A stretch of 64,000 nucleotides of DNA from Larimichthys crocea (taxonomy: Eukaryota > Chordata > Actinopteri > Sciaenidae). The translations under genes were made by a program, and so were the position numbers. Where the stretch lies: positions 1,974,344 through 2,038,343 of the forward strand of contig NC_040033.1 of the NCBI RefSeq assembly GCF_000972845.2. The letters are read 5' to 3'. Positions 25,106 through 38,026 of this stretch are shown here, piece by piece. The notes beneath the pieces were generated by a model that was not told the origin of the DNA, ran no database searches, and saw only the letters and a program-made list of their open reading frames with translations. Each line of letters starts with the position of its first letter. Positions within the stretch are counted from its first letter, which is position 1.

Positions 25106-27124
25106 AGACCAAAGGGGGCAATGAGACTTGGAGTGCTGAAGTGCAAAAAATACCATAACATTACTAAAATCAGCATGATATGCATGAAAATGAGAAAAAA
25201 ACACAAGTTTGGAGAAGGCTGGAACGCTGCAGGATTCAAGGATATACAGTATATGAGTTAAAATGAGAAAAAACACCACAGTGATGATGTTTTTCTACAC
25301 AACAAGTAATTTGTTGCAGTATAGGTTGTACGGGTAGTACTGTGTACTCACGTTGTGGCCAATGTCAGTCAGAGAATTGCTATTTTAGAACCGGAGACAC
25401 TACACATGCATTTTTAACAATCCAATTCAGTGTTTTAATTAAAGTTAACCGAGAGAACCTGACCAGAACGTCAATTCGAGCATTATTTGCTGCGGCAGGG
25501 GATGACGAGAGTAGAGTCAACACGGTCTAATTTGATGCAAACAGCTCTGTGCACACATGAGGCCAACATGATGAGAACTGAGGAGCTGCTGAGAGGCAGA
25601 TGTAAAAGCTAAGCCAAATGCAAAGAGAGAAACTGTGGCAATGCACGGATACAGCAAGAAGGATACAGCTCTTCCACTAAATTAAATATAACAAATGATT
25701 CTCACACTAAAGAATGATTTCATTGATAATTCCAGGGCGTATCTGCCGATTCCCTGCCGGCGCGGAGCAATGAGTGGGTGGATGATACATGGGAGGCAGT
25801 CAGGCGAGGCTCGCGTGGAGTCGGCGATAGCGCAGCTTCCTGCCAGCTTATTAGGATTCAGCTGGAGCCTGGAGTCTGGTTTCAAGATGATATACCACAG
25901 TCTAACACAGTCTGAGGAGCAGAGAGTAGTACATTACGGAGGGATTTGGAGTTTGGTATGTTACGGAAAGCCAAAGTTAAAGAGATTACTCTGTGGATAA
26001 GAATACAGGAGGCATATTTTTACTCTATAACTACAAATATTCCATGTGTTTATTAGTTTCCAGTAGAAAATCAACCTTTGAAAGGACAGAAGTAAATATC
26101 CATCCATTTCAGTTGGGGTCAGTTGAAGGATTTTCATCGTTGTCCTTAAGATCCAGTTATTTTCCCTCAATGATACGAAGACTTTTTGTCATTGGCATTG
26201 TCACAAGTAACAGTTTTCTTACAGAAGTTTTGATTTCACTGCCGTATTTTGAAATATCGCGTTAGAAGTTTGATAGAAACTGCAAACTGCAGTTTATTTT
26301 TCAAAAGAGTTAACACTTATCGCAAACAAATCACATGATGGTCTCTTAAATACAGGTTCATCCTGGTCTGCTATTATCTGATAGTTCTCCAACTGGATAA
26401 TTGGTGGCACCAACTAGTGGATGAAAACAAGCACAAGCCAAAGTACTTGACAGTTTTTGGATGGGAACCACTGACGGCATAAAGAACGGGCGGTGTAACT
26501 GCAGTTTCTGGCACTTTTGCACAGGTTGCAGCTTGATGGAAGCACGGCACCTTTCCTGTGCAAAGTAAATCATAAGATAAACAATACACACTGTTCATGT
26601 TTTGACGTGGTGGAACATATATGGAATTTGTTCTCGCTGGATTTCAGGGGTTATGTAGCAACACCACAGTAATCACAGTCTATTTGTTATCCAGGAGAAA
26701 GGGTCTTTGTATGTATTTGACATAGTAGGAATAGTACCCATCATAGATGTTTTATCTTCATTCATAAGTCTTCCTGTCGAGCTTGCCGATATGCAATTGG
26801 AAACAAAACAACAACAGAGTCATGGTTATTCCTTGTTTAGTGATTTCAGTGAACCATCATAAATACTGATCTCTCATTGTCTGAATGTCAGAGCTGGCTT
26901 GACATCTGAATGTTGCTTGAATACAAGATGTACATATCTCTGTAACAGGATTCAGTATTAGTTTACAGTACTGAAGCTCCGGCTTGGGGCTCTGCAGCAG
27001 ATACCCTACAGGAGCTGGACATGCAGTAAGAGGACTACTTACAGGACTTAAGTTACAACAAGGTAACTTCTATTTGATAGCAGGGATGTCATCCAGCTAG
27101 GCCTAAATCTGTGCATCCACAGCT
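25106..27124. other. No gene recognised
   Basis: A modestly GC-richer patch at 25735-25880 carries overlapping short frames on both strands without motifs. A conserved noncoding element is possible but cannot be judged without other genomes. Confidence 0.5.
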
Positions 27125-27620
27125 GACCGGGCGAAAAGAAATTAAACGGCCAGGCCACTGAGCATTGCCCGTCTGGGGGGCCCCAAAGCATTACTGCATG
27201 CCTTCAAGCTTGAAGCTTAATGCAACCTGAGTAAATCCGCCACCACGGACGTTGCACCAAGCGATATCAGAGTAAAGTAAGACATACGACCAGATGGTCC
27301 CGATGATCCCTGAGATATGGCAGCACAAAGGTAGAGTTGGGACGCAAACACGAAGCACCCAACCGTCTTCGCTTTGACGATCCATGTCAGATGAAGATTT
27401 ACCAAAAGTTCTGTCCTGCACATCCATCGCAGGTGCACCGCTGTTTTAAAGGGCATACCTGCTGCCACCTGATCGGGCAGTGTGTGCAATGATCCGTCAT
27501 GGGTGCCCGAGGTGGAGCCTAAATCAATAGCGAAGCCCTTTAGAGGGCGAGGCACGTACCAAACAAAAGTTATACCTGCAGCCATTAGTCGCTCAGCATG
27601 TCGCTTCATTTATCCAAATC
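27125..27620 (-). other. GC-richer block with a 130-residue minus-strand frame of unknown nature
   Basis: The minus-strand frame at 27217-27609 is open over 130 residues and reads less like random AT-rich sequence than its surroundings. It includes FAIDLGSTSGTHDGSL, which superficially resembles the DLxSTxGT signature of FHA domains, but the rest of the frame does not support an FHA fold and I do not assign one. It may be an old coding relic, a mobile-element piece or chance. Confidence 0.2.
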
Positions 27621-28100
27621 AATACATTTGGACAACAAGCGGAGCACAAACCTATAAGTCTGGACTGCTCGCTTGTTTTGTTTAAACTTTAGAGACAGCA
27701 AAGGAGTCTGCTGATGTCTGAAGCTGATTCTTTGTGACACTAAACAGGGCAGCATGAGGTACATCCCACTGTGCTGGTGACATTTTGTTCCACTGTGTTG
27801 AAGTCAAAGATGAAAAAAGAAAAGAAAAAGGGAAGGACAGTTGATGATCTGTTATGACCGGGAACGAACGGTTCTTTCTGTTCATAATAGATTTCATATT
27901 TTATTCTGCATAGTGCAACCATCCACCATCCTTTTGCATTCCTCACCGCTCGAATGAATGAAATGCCTGCTCGAATGTGTTTCTCTATTATCGCAGCACT
28001 GGAATAACAAATTCTTTCTTCGATTCATTAGCGTTTCTTCATTCCAGTGACTTTTTTTGAAACGTGCAGATATAATGCGAAATGTTCCTTCATCAGAATA

Positions 28101-28377
28101 CAGTCGTCCCTCGCTATAACGCAGTTCACTTTTCGCGGACTCGCTGTTTCGCGGATTCTTTTAGTGTCATTTTGCATGATTTTGTACAGTATGAACGTGC
28201 ATTGTGTTCTGTGTCCTGATTAACTTTAATTAAAAGGGAGTACTGTACGAAATGCGTGTAAAAAGCTGTATAAAAGTGTGTGGTTAGGGGTTTTACGGCC
28301 TTAAAACGTGTATAATAATTATAAAACTTACTTCGCGGATTTCGTTTATTGCGGGTTACTTTTAGAACGTATCCCCG
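28101..28377 (+). mobile_element. Truncated Tigger-like (Tc1/mariner superfamily) non-autonomous element
   Basis: The left end begins CAGTCGTCCCTCGCTATAAC directly after a TA dinucleotide, the target used by Tc1/mariner elements. It is followed by the TTTCGCGGACTCGCTGTTTC segment typical of this fish and vertebrate Tigger-like group. The right side shows the expected TTCGCGGATTTCG and GCGGGTTAC segments but ends before a full inverted terminus, so the 3' end is lost. No transposase frame is present. A related internal fragment sits in the spacer of the inverted repeat. Confidence 0.8.
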
Positions 28378-30524
28378 ATTTTTTGCCGAATCAGTGTTTG
28401 TTTTGATATCAATGAATCCCTTACAAATAAAAAGTCTATCAAGAAGTAATTAAATTCTGTGTGAGCTATTTTCACATTTTTCTGATGCTCCAGAAACAGT
28501 ATTGAGTTATTTCCCAGAGTTATGAAGGTTTTGTTTACTTCGGTTTGAATTATTAACTTATCGAAAAACCCTGCTGGCATTTTTTTCATGCACACAAACT
28601 TCATTTGATGTGCTACATTTCTTCCTTTTATATACCGAAACCTGTTGTTGCAGCCGTGTTTGTGTTTGAAGCTTTTCAGCAGAGTTTCAGGAGCAGGACG
28701 ACACCTCGACTGTGCCACAGTCCTGCTCTTCATAGAGCTCCGGAGGTGTCTGACGTGCGTCCCCACCAAAGCAGCAAGAAGTTAATAAATGTAGTTCTTT
28801 ACCTTTTATATAAGTCCAGTTGTTTTTGAGTGTGGGGCTGTTTTCACAGCAGTGTGTTCCTGTTACAGTAGAAAAGTCAATAACCCAGTGTTTGTGTAAA
28901 GGTTAAAGTCTGAATTGGAGAGGAAAGCTGACAAACAGAGCTGTTGCTGAGGTGGCAGTATGATTTATTGGAGTTACTTTGCAGCAGTGATTCACAGAGG
29001 ATGCAGTGGTCAAGCAAATACCTTTATATCGGCACACATGAATGCAACTCCGGGCGAAGCTTTTTTTAGCACACGTCACTTTCCTTGTGTATTTTTATAA
29101 GCTCGGAAATGCACTTCAAGTTTAAAAAGGCGTAAATAAATAAGGCAATATTGAAAATAACATTTACTTACATGTAAAGACTGATTACATCAGTTTCTGA
29201 AATACTGCCACAGAGGATAAGTCTGCTCTTTACATCACAGTGCAACATATTTAAGGCAAAGATAGAAAGCAACACGTCACACAACACGTACATAAAAATA
29301 CATTCAGTAAACCTTTCCTGTTACATACACATGGTGAAAAATAGATCTCTATAAGGTGACATGCTGTGAGAACAAACCACATGTGCAAATTCACACAAAT
29401 ATCTACACGAAACACGAATTCACGAGAGCTTTGATTGAGAAGCAGCACATCACGAGTGTGAGCATCTGTTTTTTTTAGATATTTTAAATAAAATCTGCAA
29501 AGTTTAAAGTGACTTTCTGGATAAAAATCTCTTTTCTGCTGCTCTGCTTCAAAGAGGAAATCAAAGGTGTCCCTGATCTTTACATCAATGAGCCAAAAAC
29601 TGCGAACACACACAGCAAAAGAGACGTTCTAGGGCACCCTGAATTGTTTCCCTGCTTGTCTATAGGTGCAAATAAAATGCTTTTGTGCCTGAGACATTTT
29701 CACGATTTCTCCACCTCATATACTATTTTTAATTCTGTGCCCTTTTAATCCTTCATTTTAGATTCCAGTCAGTGGTTTTTAGACAGAGGTGAAGTGTTTT
29801 TTTGTCGTTTGTGATTTCCAGACAGATTTTACTTGAACTTGAACGTAACACCTCTTTTCTACAAAATAGTCAGCTTGAAAAGATCCTCCCCGTGATTGCT
29901 GACAGTTCTACCTCTATCATAGTAAAATGCCGCCTTGGTAAAAAGGTAAAAGCACACTTGAGGAGGATGTTCCCTTCATGAATCGTAAAATTATCTGGTG
30001 TAAAGTAAATGTATCTTTGCATGCAGCGTACTAAAATACTCTGTTATGAGGTGGAGGTAGTCTGTCATACTGTATTCACTCCTTGTTCGATGCACTCTGG
30101 CATTTTGGCTCCAGGTTGCAATGGCTGTGATATTTAATGCAATAATCCACGTGGATATATACAGTTCTTCGAGATGAGAGTTTCTTTGACGGTGAACAAC
30201 AAGAAAAGTGTGGACAAGAGTTCAGAGTGAGAAAGAGAAAAGGATTTGTTGATGAATCACAGTTTAAGCATGTGTATCGGTTATATACATGCCGGTAAAA
30301 CTCGTGTACTACAAAACAATAAAGCGTTTTGTCTGCAGAGCGATTTTTTACAAGGTGTCTGTAAACCTACCTCTTCAGTAAACCTGACTTATGAAACCAC
30401 AGGCGAACCCCCCCCCATCAATCATTTACAGCCGAGTCACATCAAGTCCACAAAGATTACAGCTCAAAACCTCAAAGTCCTCGTTGGACAGGTTTAATTT
30501 CATTCGCAAATCGCGGCTGACATT
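28378..30524. other. Downstream flank and probable 3' UTR side of mc4r
   Basis: mc4r transcription runs into this interval. An ATTAAA-type signal on the minus strand lies at 30493-30498, very close to the stop, and an AATAAA at 28964-28969. I cannot tell which, if either, is used. The frames at 28362-28769 and 29251-29613 lack motifs. Confidence 0.4.
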
Positions 30525-31523
30525 TCACAGGCAGCTCAGGAGAGCGTGCGAGCAGCAGAAAATCTCTTTGAAGGTTTTTCTCATCTCTTGGCTGCGAAAG
30601 GCGTAGATGATGGGGTCAATGACGGAGTTGCACATGATGAGGATGAGGTACATGTTGAAGTGGGACATGAAGCAGGTGCAGTAGGGGTTCCTCGGGCAGG
30701 TGATCATGAGAATGAGGTGGAGGAAGAAGGGCGCCCAGCACACCACGAACACCCCGAGGAGGATGGTGAGGGTGATGGCGCCCTTCATGTTGGCCCGCTG
30801 GTGGATGGGCGCGTTGCCCGGCAGCGCCGCGATCCGCTTCATGTGCAAACGAGCCAGCAGGAACATGTGGACGTACAGCGACGCCATGAGCACCAGCATG
30901 GTGAAGAACATGGTGATGAGGCAGATGAGCACCGTGGTGCTCTCGGAGTAGATGATGAACAGGATGCCGGACACGGTGCAGCACGTCCAGATGCTGCTGA
31001 TGACCAACATCGCTCTTCGCAGGGTCACGATGTTATGGTATCGCAGCGCGTAGAAGATGGTGATGTAGCGATCGACGGCGATGGCCAGCAAGCTGCAGAT
31101 GGATGCCAACAGAGAGCTACAGATCATAGAGTCAAACACATTGTCCATACTTTTGATCAACGTAACCGGGATGGTCAGGTTGCCCCCGTTGATGAGCGCT
31201 ATGACAATAGTCTCAGAGGCGTTGGAGACACTGACAAGCATGTCGGCGACAGCGAGGCTACAGATGAAAAAGTACATGGGCGAGTGAAGGTTCTTGTTTT
31301 TGACGATAGCAGCAACAACCAGGATGTTCTCCAGGAGGCTGACGATGCCCAGGGTGAGGAAAACCTCCGTGGAAATCAGCAGCTGTTCGTAGCATCCTGC
31401 CGAGGAGTCCTTCTCCTTGGCCGATAAGTCTTTGTTGACGGGCAAAATGCCTGAGGTTTGACTCCTGTTGTGGTAACCTTGGATCAATCCATGGAGATCT
31501 GTGGTGTTCATAATTCCATTCAT
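30525..31523 (-). CDS. mc4r: melanocortin 4 receptor (MC4R), intact single-exon GPCR
   Basis: The 332-residue frame encodes a rhodopsin-class receptor for alpha-MSH/ACTH and the antagonist AgRP, which signals through Gs at the plasma membrane. Seven hydrophobic segments lie near residues 48-73, 81-107, 125-150, 169-192, 196-220, 249-274 and 288-309. Visible MC4R hallmarks are the acidic ligand-pocket residues E104, D127 and D131, DRY at 151-153, H269 after the FF pair of TM6, the DPIIY motif at 303-307, and CC at 323-324 as a probable palmitoylation site. C44, C276, C282 and C284 match the family's extracellular disulfide cysteines. N6 and N19 are N-glycosylation sequons in the extracellular tail. 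As in other vertebrates there is no intron. Two in-frame ATGs occur, M1 and M5 at 31511. Teleost MC4R proteins usually begin MNTT, so M5 (328 residues) is the likelier start; both have A at -3. No stop or frameshift is present. MC3R or MC5R are less likely because of the MC4R-type tail and N-terminus. Confidence 0.97.
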   Translation of the reverse strand: MNGIMNTTDLHGLIQGYHNRSQTSGILPVNKDLSAKEKDSSAGCYEQLLISTEVFLTLGIVSLLENILVVAAIVKNKNLHSPMYFFICSLAVADMLVSVSNASETIVIALINGGNLTIPVTLIKSMDNVFDSMICSSLLASICSLLAIAVDRYITIFYALRYHNIVTLRRAMLVISSIWTCCTVSGILFIIYSESTTVLICLITMFFTMLVLMASLYVHMFLLARLHMKRIAALPGNAPIHQRANMKGAITLTILLGVFVVCWAPFFLHLILMITCPRNPYCTCFMSHFNMYLILIMCNSVIDPIIYAFRSQEMRKTFKEIFCCSHALLSCL

Positions 31524-32045
31524 AATTCTCGGAGTTGAGTTTTCTTCTTTCCGGCGTTATTTGTCCATCTGGCTCGGCGATGTTAAAATCTCAACGTGTG
31601 CTCTTCTCAGTCATCCCTTGTTATCTGGAGGACAAGTGCGAACCCTTGAAGGAGAAAGAAAATAATAAAGAAATCTTTTCCGTTGTTCCTTCTTTTACCC
31701 TTTTCAACCTCGCTAGATTGCCAAGAAAAGCAATTTTCTTCAAACATCTGCTGCTGATGCGACTCTCGGCCAAAAACAATCCCACAGCTTTCCCTCATCC
31801 ACTCATCCACTCTGGAGGAAATTAGAGTGTTGTAAGAAGTTAAAATAACTGTTCCCTGAAGAAAGACGTGACAGAGTGGAGGCAGAAAGGTTCGAGCAGG
31901 AGGAGCAGGAGCGAGGCTGATTAACGGAGAGCCGCAACACGAGATGCTGAGTGATCAGAGCTCGCCGTGAGTGCAGCCAGGCACTTTGTAAGCTGCTGTG
32001 GTCTCTCCGCTCTCTACCTCTCTCTCTATCTGCTATTATACCAGC
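31524..32045 (-). promoter_or_regulatory. 5' flank and probable promoter region of mc4r
   Basis: This is the sequence directly upstream of the minus-strand mc4r start. It should hold the 5' UTR and core promoter because the gene has no coding introns. I could not pick out a TATA box or transcription start with confidence. Short frames on both strands here look random. The assignment rests only on position. Confidence 0.4.

Positions 32046-32073
<28 letters not shown>
32046..32073. repeat. (CA)14 microsatellite upstream of mc4r
   Basis: Fourteen uninterrupted CA units end at an ATATAG tract. The repeat lies about 520 bp upstream of the mc4r start codon. It is likely length-polymorphic and could be a marker for this locus. 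A regulatory effect is possible but not shown by the sequence. Confidence 0.95.
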
Positions 32074-32077
<4 letters not shown>

Positions 32078-35000
32078 GTTTTCTACCCTATCGGCTCACT
32101 GATAAGGTGGGAGGAGGAGGAGCAAAGTTAAGCTTGAGGCATGAATGAGCAGATTCAAAAAATGAATGGATTCAAGAATCTTGGTGCAATGACATAAAGG
32201 GTAAATATTAAACATATTAAATGAAAAGTAAAGGATGAGGTGAGAATACAGTGTTATTCCTATTGTTAGTAATATATAATTTATATTTGACACCTAAGTG
32301 TGATTATAATTGAATAAAGTTCGATTTTTATGCTTATAATAACTCTTCTACAGGTGAACGGGGAACAATGTTCATGGCTGTCTAAGTTCACTCTTTTGCT
32401 GCTAAATGTTCAGTGATTAAATCAAAATGATTTCTGTCTGCTGGATGACACTGAGCAGTCTGTAGCATGCTGTCACTAGAAAACCAAAACTATGAGCTAA
32501 GAGAGGCTAAAAAGCTCTGTTTAACAGTGAGTACAGCGAGTCACTTTGTGTTTTTCATTTAAAGATCAGCAGAGCTTTAAACCTGCACTGTAAAAACAAG
32601 CTGAGGTTACGGTACCACACCTTCAAAAAGCTTATACAGTGTCTAAACGGACGACACAACGCGAATGATTTCAAAAGTATGTCAGTCAGTCTGAGGCGGC
32701 GTCGATATTTCGCTCTGGTAGAAATGTTCCTGAGCATTTGTAGCAGTTTCCTTTCTACGATCATGCTGAAGCTCTCAGAGATTCAAGGATGGTTTTGGGC
32801 CTTTCTCCTTAAGTTCAGATTTCTCCAGACTCTCTTAATGTTTTATTGCTTTTTATAGACTGCAAGGTGAAATTCCTTGAAACTGTGTCTTGGAAAACAC
32901 TGATCTTGAACCGTTGGACTGGTTGCCTCGTCCTTGTTGTGAACAGCTGAGCCTTTTGAAAGATGCCTCTGTCATGATGAACAGTTCACATGTTGAATGT
33001 TGCGATCAGGTATTTTTTGAGCCTTTCACAATTTCCACAACTGTTTTGCAATGAGATTTTTCCATTCAGAAAACAACAATGAAGCTTATTTGTTGTAGTA
33101 AAAAGTCAAGTCAAAGCAGAAATAAATGAAAACACTCAAGTGAAGTACTTTACATGTTCTACCTTAGGCAGACACAGCACTCGTTTGGAGTCATGTTGAC
33201 CTGATGCATGTCCAATGATGGAGCTGTTTTTAGCTTCGGTATGTCCACATCTTCTGTGTTTACCAGCTAGTTGCTATAATATTGCTGTGCAGTTGCTTTT
33301 TCACTGAAAACATTGAAACCACACTATGACAGCAGCGACACTGAAGGCACTGACAATGAAGTGCTGGTTTTCAAGGTTAATTTGCTTGATACTTTATGTG
33401 TGTGTGAGGTCTGCCCTTGTTTTACACCTCTGTACACAAATGAAACTGCACTGAGAGTAAAATGCATTTACATTTATCACTGTGAGTACAATTCTTTGTC
33501 TTCTACGAAAAGACACTTCAGTAATTTCCTCCTGCTCTGACTTTCACAGTGTGAAGTCAAGAAAAAGCCTCAGACCTCAGAGCACGGTCTGTTTTGCTAA
33601 TGAATGTGGAAGAAAATTAATAAAAGATAACTGTGAACTGCTGCTGAACTTCCCCCACCGTCATTTTCACAATGCGGGTGGTCCCTCTCCTTCCAACAAG
33701 AAGGGTTCAGCTTTCCACACTCAACTTTTGGACCGATATGATATGAATCATACAGGTACTCACGGTACACTGGCTGGTAAAACTGACTCCAAAACTACTC
33801 TAAAATAGCACGTTTAAGTATAGAAGTGCACAAATTGAGACACAGCATGAGTCTGCATCAATTCTGGAGACAAATCGAAGGGGAAATGAACTGTCTGCGG
33901 CGAGTATCGGAGCAATCTTTTCGAAAGACACTTCACTAAAACCACAAATGTAAAACCCCATGGATGTGTTAAAATAGAGAGCACGACCAAAGTCTAGGAT
34001 TTCTAGTTAAATAGTGATAGTGGGACCACCAATGAAGCACAATTTTGTCTGCAAGCCATCAAGTCTTTGTTGAAAATGTCTGGCCAATCCATCCTATCAA
34101 AACTTCTTGTTCTTGCAGACGCCTGTCGGATTAATTTCGGCCTCTCGGGGTGAAAAGCTTCCATCAACAACGACAATGACAGATCAATATTTAGCCCCTG
34201 TCGACACTCTGTAACACAAGATGTTGTCTCAAGAGAGATGTGATGATGCAGATGGATAACCTTCAGTGAAAGGACAGTCCCTCTCTCGAGAATAATGCGT
34301 TTTTAGTATCCAGAACAGCCATAAATTAATATGTAGGAGGCAGAGTAGCACTCAGTGTCAGTGTGGTGATTATCCTTTTCTGTATTTGTAATCATTGCCA
34401 CAGAAACTAATTGCCTGTATGAGAAAATACAATAAAAGACAGAGTGATCATTATCCATTATCCAAAGTATGAATGTGGTAATTTTTAATTAACGATCCAT
34501 AAAATATTATTACAAAGAGGTTAATTGCACGTTATATGTACACGTGTGTCACTTAAGTAATTATGTAAGAGCTATTTCCACATTCCTGGAGAGAGTAAAA
34601 AGTACTTATATTTAATTGTAATTATCGTTAGCTCGTTAATTATGATCTGCTTGAATTGTTTGTTGTTCGCACCAAAACCCCTCCAGCTCCGCGTCTTTTC
34701 CATTAGCCACCACAGTACGTCTCCGTTAATCACCCCAACAATGAAATGAATGAGAAAACGGAGGGAAGGGAAGTCGCTGCAGGAGATCTGAGAGCTTTGA
34801 AGGATCATTTAGACGTTTGATTAAAAAAAACATGCAGGACTTGTTTTGTGTTTTTAATAACTTTTACAGACGGAACATTGCCGGCTGTTGTCAGATGATA
34901 TCTGACTGGTTCTGAGATTGTAATTTTGTCTTTCCACCATTAAAAACACAGATTAGATGTATATAGATTGGATCTTTAGTGATATTGTCTTGTGAAATTG

Positions 35001-36183
35001 ACCAAAGCTTTTCAAAGAGAGTAACACAGAGGAACGTACAGACAGAGGCAGAACCAACAGCACAGTTGTTTGGTTTACTCTACACAAAGTGCATTAAGTG
35101 GCACAATGCTGCTGCCGTGCCAAGGTCAACAAATGGCAGATTCAACTCTTTGTGCTGAGCTTTGGCTTTCCCTTGTTAACAACAGGCAGAGAGGACTGAC
35201 ACTGAGTGTCTCTGGTTCAGTATTTGTGTTTTTAACCCCCCTATGAACAAGCGGAACGCATCAGAAGCGGTTCACCATCATTAGTTCACCCACGAAAGGA
35301 CGCAGTGAATGGAGAGAAGCCTGTAATCGATGTCAGGTAGACTCAATTCTTCACATACCCACCTCCACCGACACACTTGTTCAAGGCGAAGGCTGAAAAT
35401 TGAAGAATCTCAAAAGGCCTGAGTCATCTCTTTGTACGTCACTCGCTTTCTTTCTTTTCGCTTGATTGTTTTCACATGCTCTGAAATATATGTGCTTAAA
35501 TGTAGACCATGGAACGGGGAGCTACAAAGGATGCAGTTATTCATGGCTTCTTTCAGTTTTTATGCTTTTATGTTGTTGATGAAGTGCAGTGCGGCAGCTT
35601 TCTCGGTTCGGTGTGTTGTGTCTTGTATTGTCATCATTGAATTAATAATTCCAGCATGCAACAATAATTAAGTCTCTGCACACACTATTTTTGTTAGATT
35701 TGCTGTTAACACAAAACACAAAATAAAACCAAAGACACAATTTCACACTTCCACAAAAGGTTTTTAGTAACTTCGTGTGGGACTGCCTGGAGATCACACA
35801 ACAACTCAACACACTGTCAACTTTAAACAGTTAAAATGAAATAAAACCTGTAAAGCCACGCTCAAATCACCCATTTAAAAACCTGCAAAACAACATATTG
35901 AAAATTTTTGTACGTTCATAATTTATTGTGCATATGTGTACCTCCTACTGCACGCAACACCAACAATTCAAATCTCCAAAAGAACAAGGCGCAGAGTAAC
36001 GGTTTCAACAAACTGCCACCTTGTGACCAAAGGTAGTAGTCACATTGGAGATTCTGGGAGAATATTTTAATATACAATATTTTTGAACCTGGTTGACTGA
36101 GAAGTTAGAAGACTTTCATACTGATGCCTCTATATGAGCTACATAAGACCATGTTCAGTCTTATTGTCTGCCACCTGTACACG
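32074..36183. other. Gene-free interval upstream of mc4r
   Basis: AT-rich sequence with one repeat (33659-33775). Distal mc4r enhancers could lie here, but nothing in the sequence alone identifies them. Confidence 0.5.
33659..33775 (+). repeat. Dispersed repeat related to right-arm 63138-63240
   Basis: TCATTTTCACAATGCGGGTG, GTCCCTCTCC, CGATATGATATGA and GTACTCACGGTACACTGG correspond in order to the right-arm segment. The class is unknown. Confidence 0.5.
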
Positions 36184-36290
36184 CTTTGTGTTCAGTCAGC
36201 AAGGACGTGTTGTTGATGTCCTCCTCCTCATTGTCTGCCCCTATACGTTTTTTCATGTTTTAACTATACTACTTTGTTGTTGCATGGTAA
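36184..36290. repeat. Repeat pair D, copy 1
   Basis: GTTCAGTCAGCAAGGACGTG, TTGTTGATGTCCTCC and TTTTCATGTTTTAACTATAC recur in order at 37914-38026, 1.7 kb away in direct orientation. Confidence 0.7.
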
Positions 36291-37319
36291 AGTAGTGCTG
36301 TACCATCGAACAAAAATATCACTGGACAAAAGATACGGTTACATCAGCTTAGTTTGGGAGAACCAAATATCAACAAACCCAAGTACTGAATGCACTGAAT
36401 TATGAAACAGAATAAAATTGAAAGTACAAACTGTAAATCTGCAAGCACAACTCTGAAAGCGCATTTAAAAGTATTAGACGCTTTGTGTTCGGTGCATTCA
36501 AAACTAATTGAATATAAATAACTACAAAGCACTGTTTACCGCCATTAGACATTGATAGAAGGAGATGTGCCATTAAGAAATAATGTACCTGTATGAGTAA
36601 TACTGAGTGGGACAGACTCATCTGCCGAGGTTACAGTTTTTTCAGGTCTGAGCACGTACGCATCTCCATTAATGCCTTTGTTATTGTGGCAAATGTACAC
36701 TTGAAGGAGGTCATTCAAGTCTGAAGATTATTTGAACACTAAAAGACGTCACAGTCAAGGTCTCTCTTCTTTACAGGCAACATTTATTAGAGCTGTTACC
36801 ATGGAGAGCAAGCAGGTAGATAAAAAGCAGTCTAGAGGTTTGTATCCGATACAAAAATCGAAAGACACGATGTTAATTACAAGAAAACGTGGACATGTAT
36901 TTCTGTGCATGCAACTTTCCAAAGACAAGCAATCTTTAGTACAATTCAGCACCACTTCAAAGAAAGCCTGAAAGACCCTCACTGCGGTGTAAAGATGATG
37001 TAAGGAGTGACAGAATTATTGTAGTGTGCTGCAAAGGCCGATGGAGTGATGGAAATAATTATTAGTTTCACTGAACGCGTGGGTCTTGAGGATAAGAACG
37101 TGTGTTTAAAGTTTTCTATTTTTAAACACGCTATGAAAGAGTGTCTATATACATATAATACAATAAAACTCTCTTACTGGGAGAGAATTTGTCAGTATAT
37201 ATTGTATTTTTATTTATATTTTATTTAAATTTACTATTTTACCATTATGCATTTTTAATGGGTTCTGTTTTATTTTCTATTCTATTTTAGTTTAGTCTGT
37301 TTCCTCACTGCAAGATGAT

Positions 37320-37482
37320 GAGATGGCGCTTCCTCGGTTTCCTCAGTTGCTTTGTGCTTTGTTTTTAATAGGGTGGGGTTGGCGGTGTTGGGTGGGTGTT
37401 GAGGTGGATGTTCGGGGTATCGGGGTGTTACTGCATGTTTTGTATAAAAAGTGCTATACAAAGAATGTTTGATTGATTGGTC
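37320..37482. repeat. G/T-rich repeat ending in a LINE/SINE-type terminus
   Basis: A GGGTGGGGTTGGCGG-rich tract leads into TATAAAAAGTGCTATACAAA and TTTGATTGATTG. This resembles, in opposite orientation, the start of the repeat at 21424. No frame or other feature was seen. Confidence 0.5.
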
Positions 37483-37913
37483 AATAAATGGAAATTGAAG
37501 TTTTTCAGAAAAGAAAAGTGGAAAAAGCAAATTGTTGTTTACTTCACATGAAACCGTGTAAAAGCCTGAGTCATGATTTAAAAATAAAATGTCAAAATCA
37601 TTTGGTAACCACTACGAGAAACTGACTTCTGATTGGACTGTTGGAACAGACTGCTTCCCTGAGCTAAACAACAGAATAACACTATGTCTGACCTTTTCCA
37701 CGTATCCGTACGGTACAAAACATATTTCTCGATTAAAGAAAGTTGGACTGCACAAAGGTTGAATCAAAACTTTACGGCTGCTGACCTGTAGTTTGAAGAA
37801 AGGTGGGCGCATGACCTCTAAACAGAAAGACCGTATTTGTGTTCTTCATAAAATAAATCTACAAGCGGCGAATTGAAAATGGAAATGTATGGCTTGTACA
37901 CAAAGCTACTTTT

Positions 37914-38026
37914 TTTTGTGTTCAGTCAGCAAGGACATGTTGTTGATGTCCTCCAGGCCTCTAGGCCAGCCACTCATTGTCCGTCTTTTCATGTTTTAAA
38001 TATACTACATTCTTGTTGCAAGGTAA
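37914..38026. repeat. Repeat pair D, copy 2
   Basis: GTTCAGTCAGCAAGGACATG followed by TTGTTGATGTCCTCC matches copy 1, with a short insertion and small differences after it. Either a local duplication or two copies of one dispersed element. Confidence 0.7.

Noticed and set aside
30616..30984. 122-residue His/Pro/Arg-rich minus-strand frame inside mc4r
   Set aside because: Frame-shifted shadow of the receptor gene.
30546..31427. 293-residue plus-strand frame opposite mc4r
   Set aside because: It is the antisense shadow of a GC-rich coding sequence, with biased charged composition (Asp, Glu, His, Val) and no motif. The minus-strand receptor explains the region fully.
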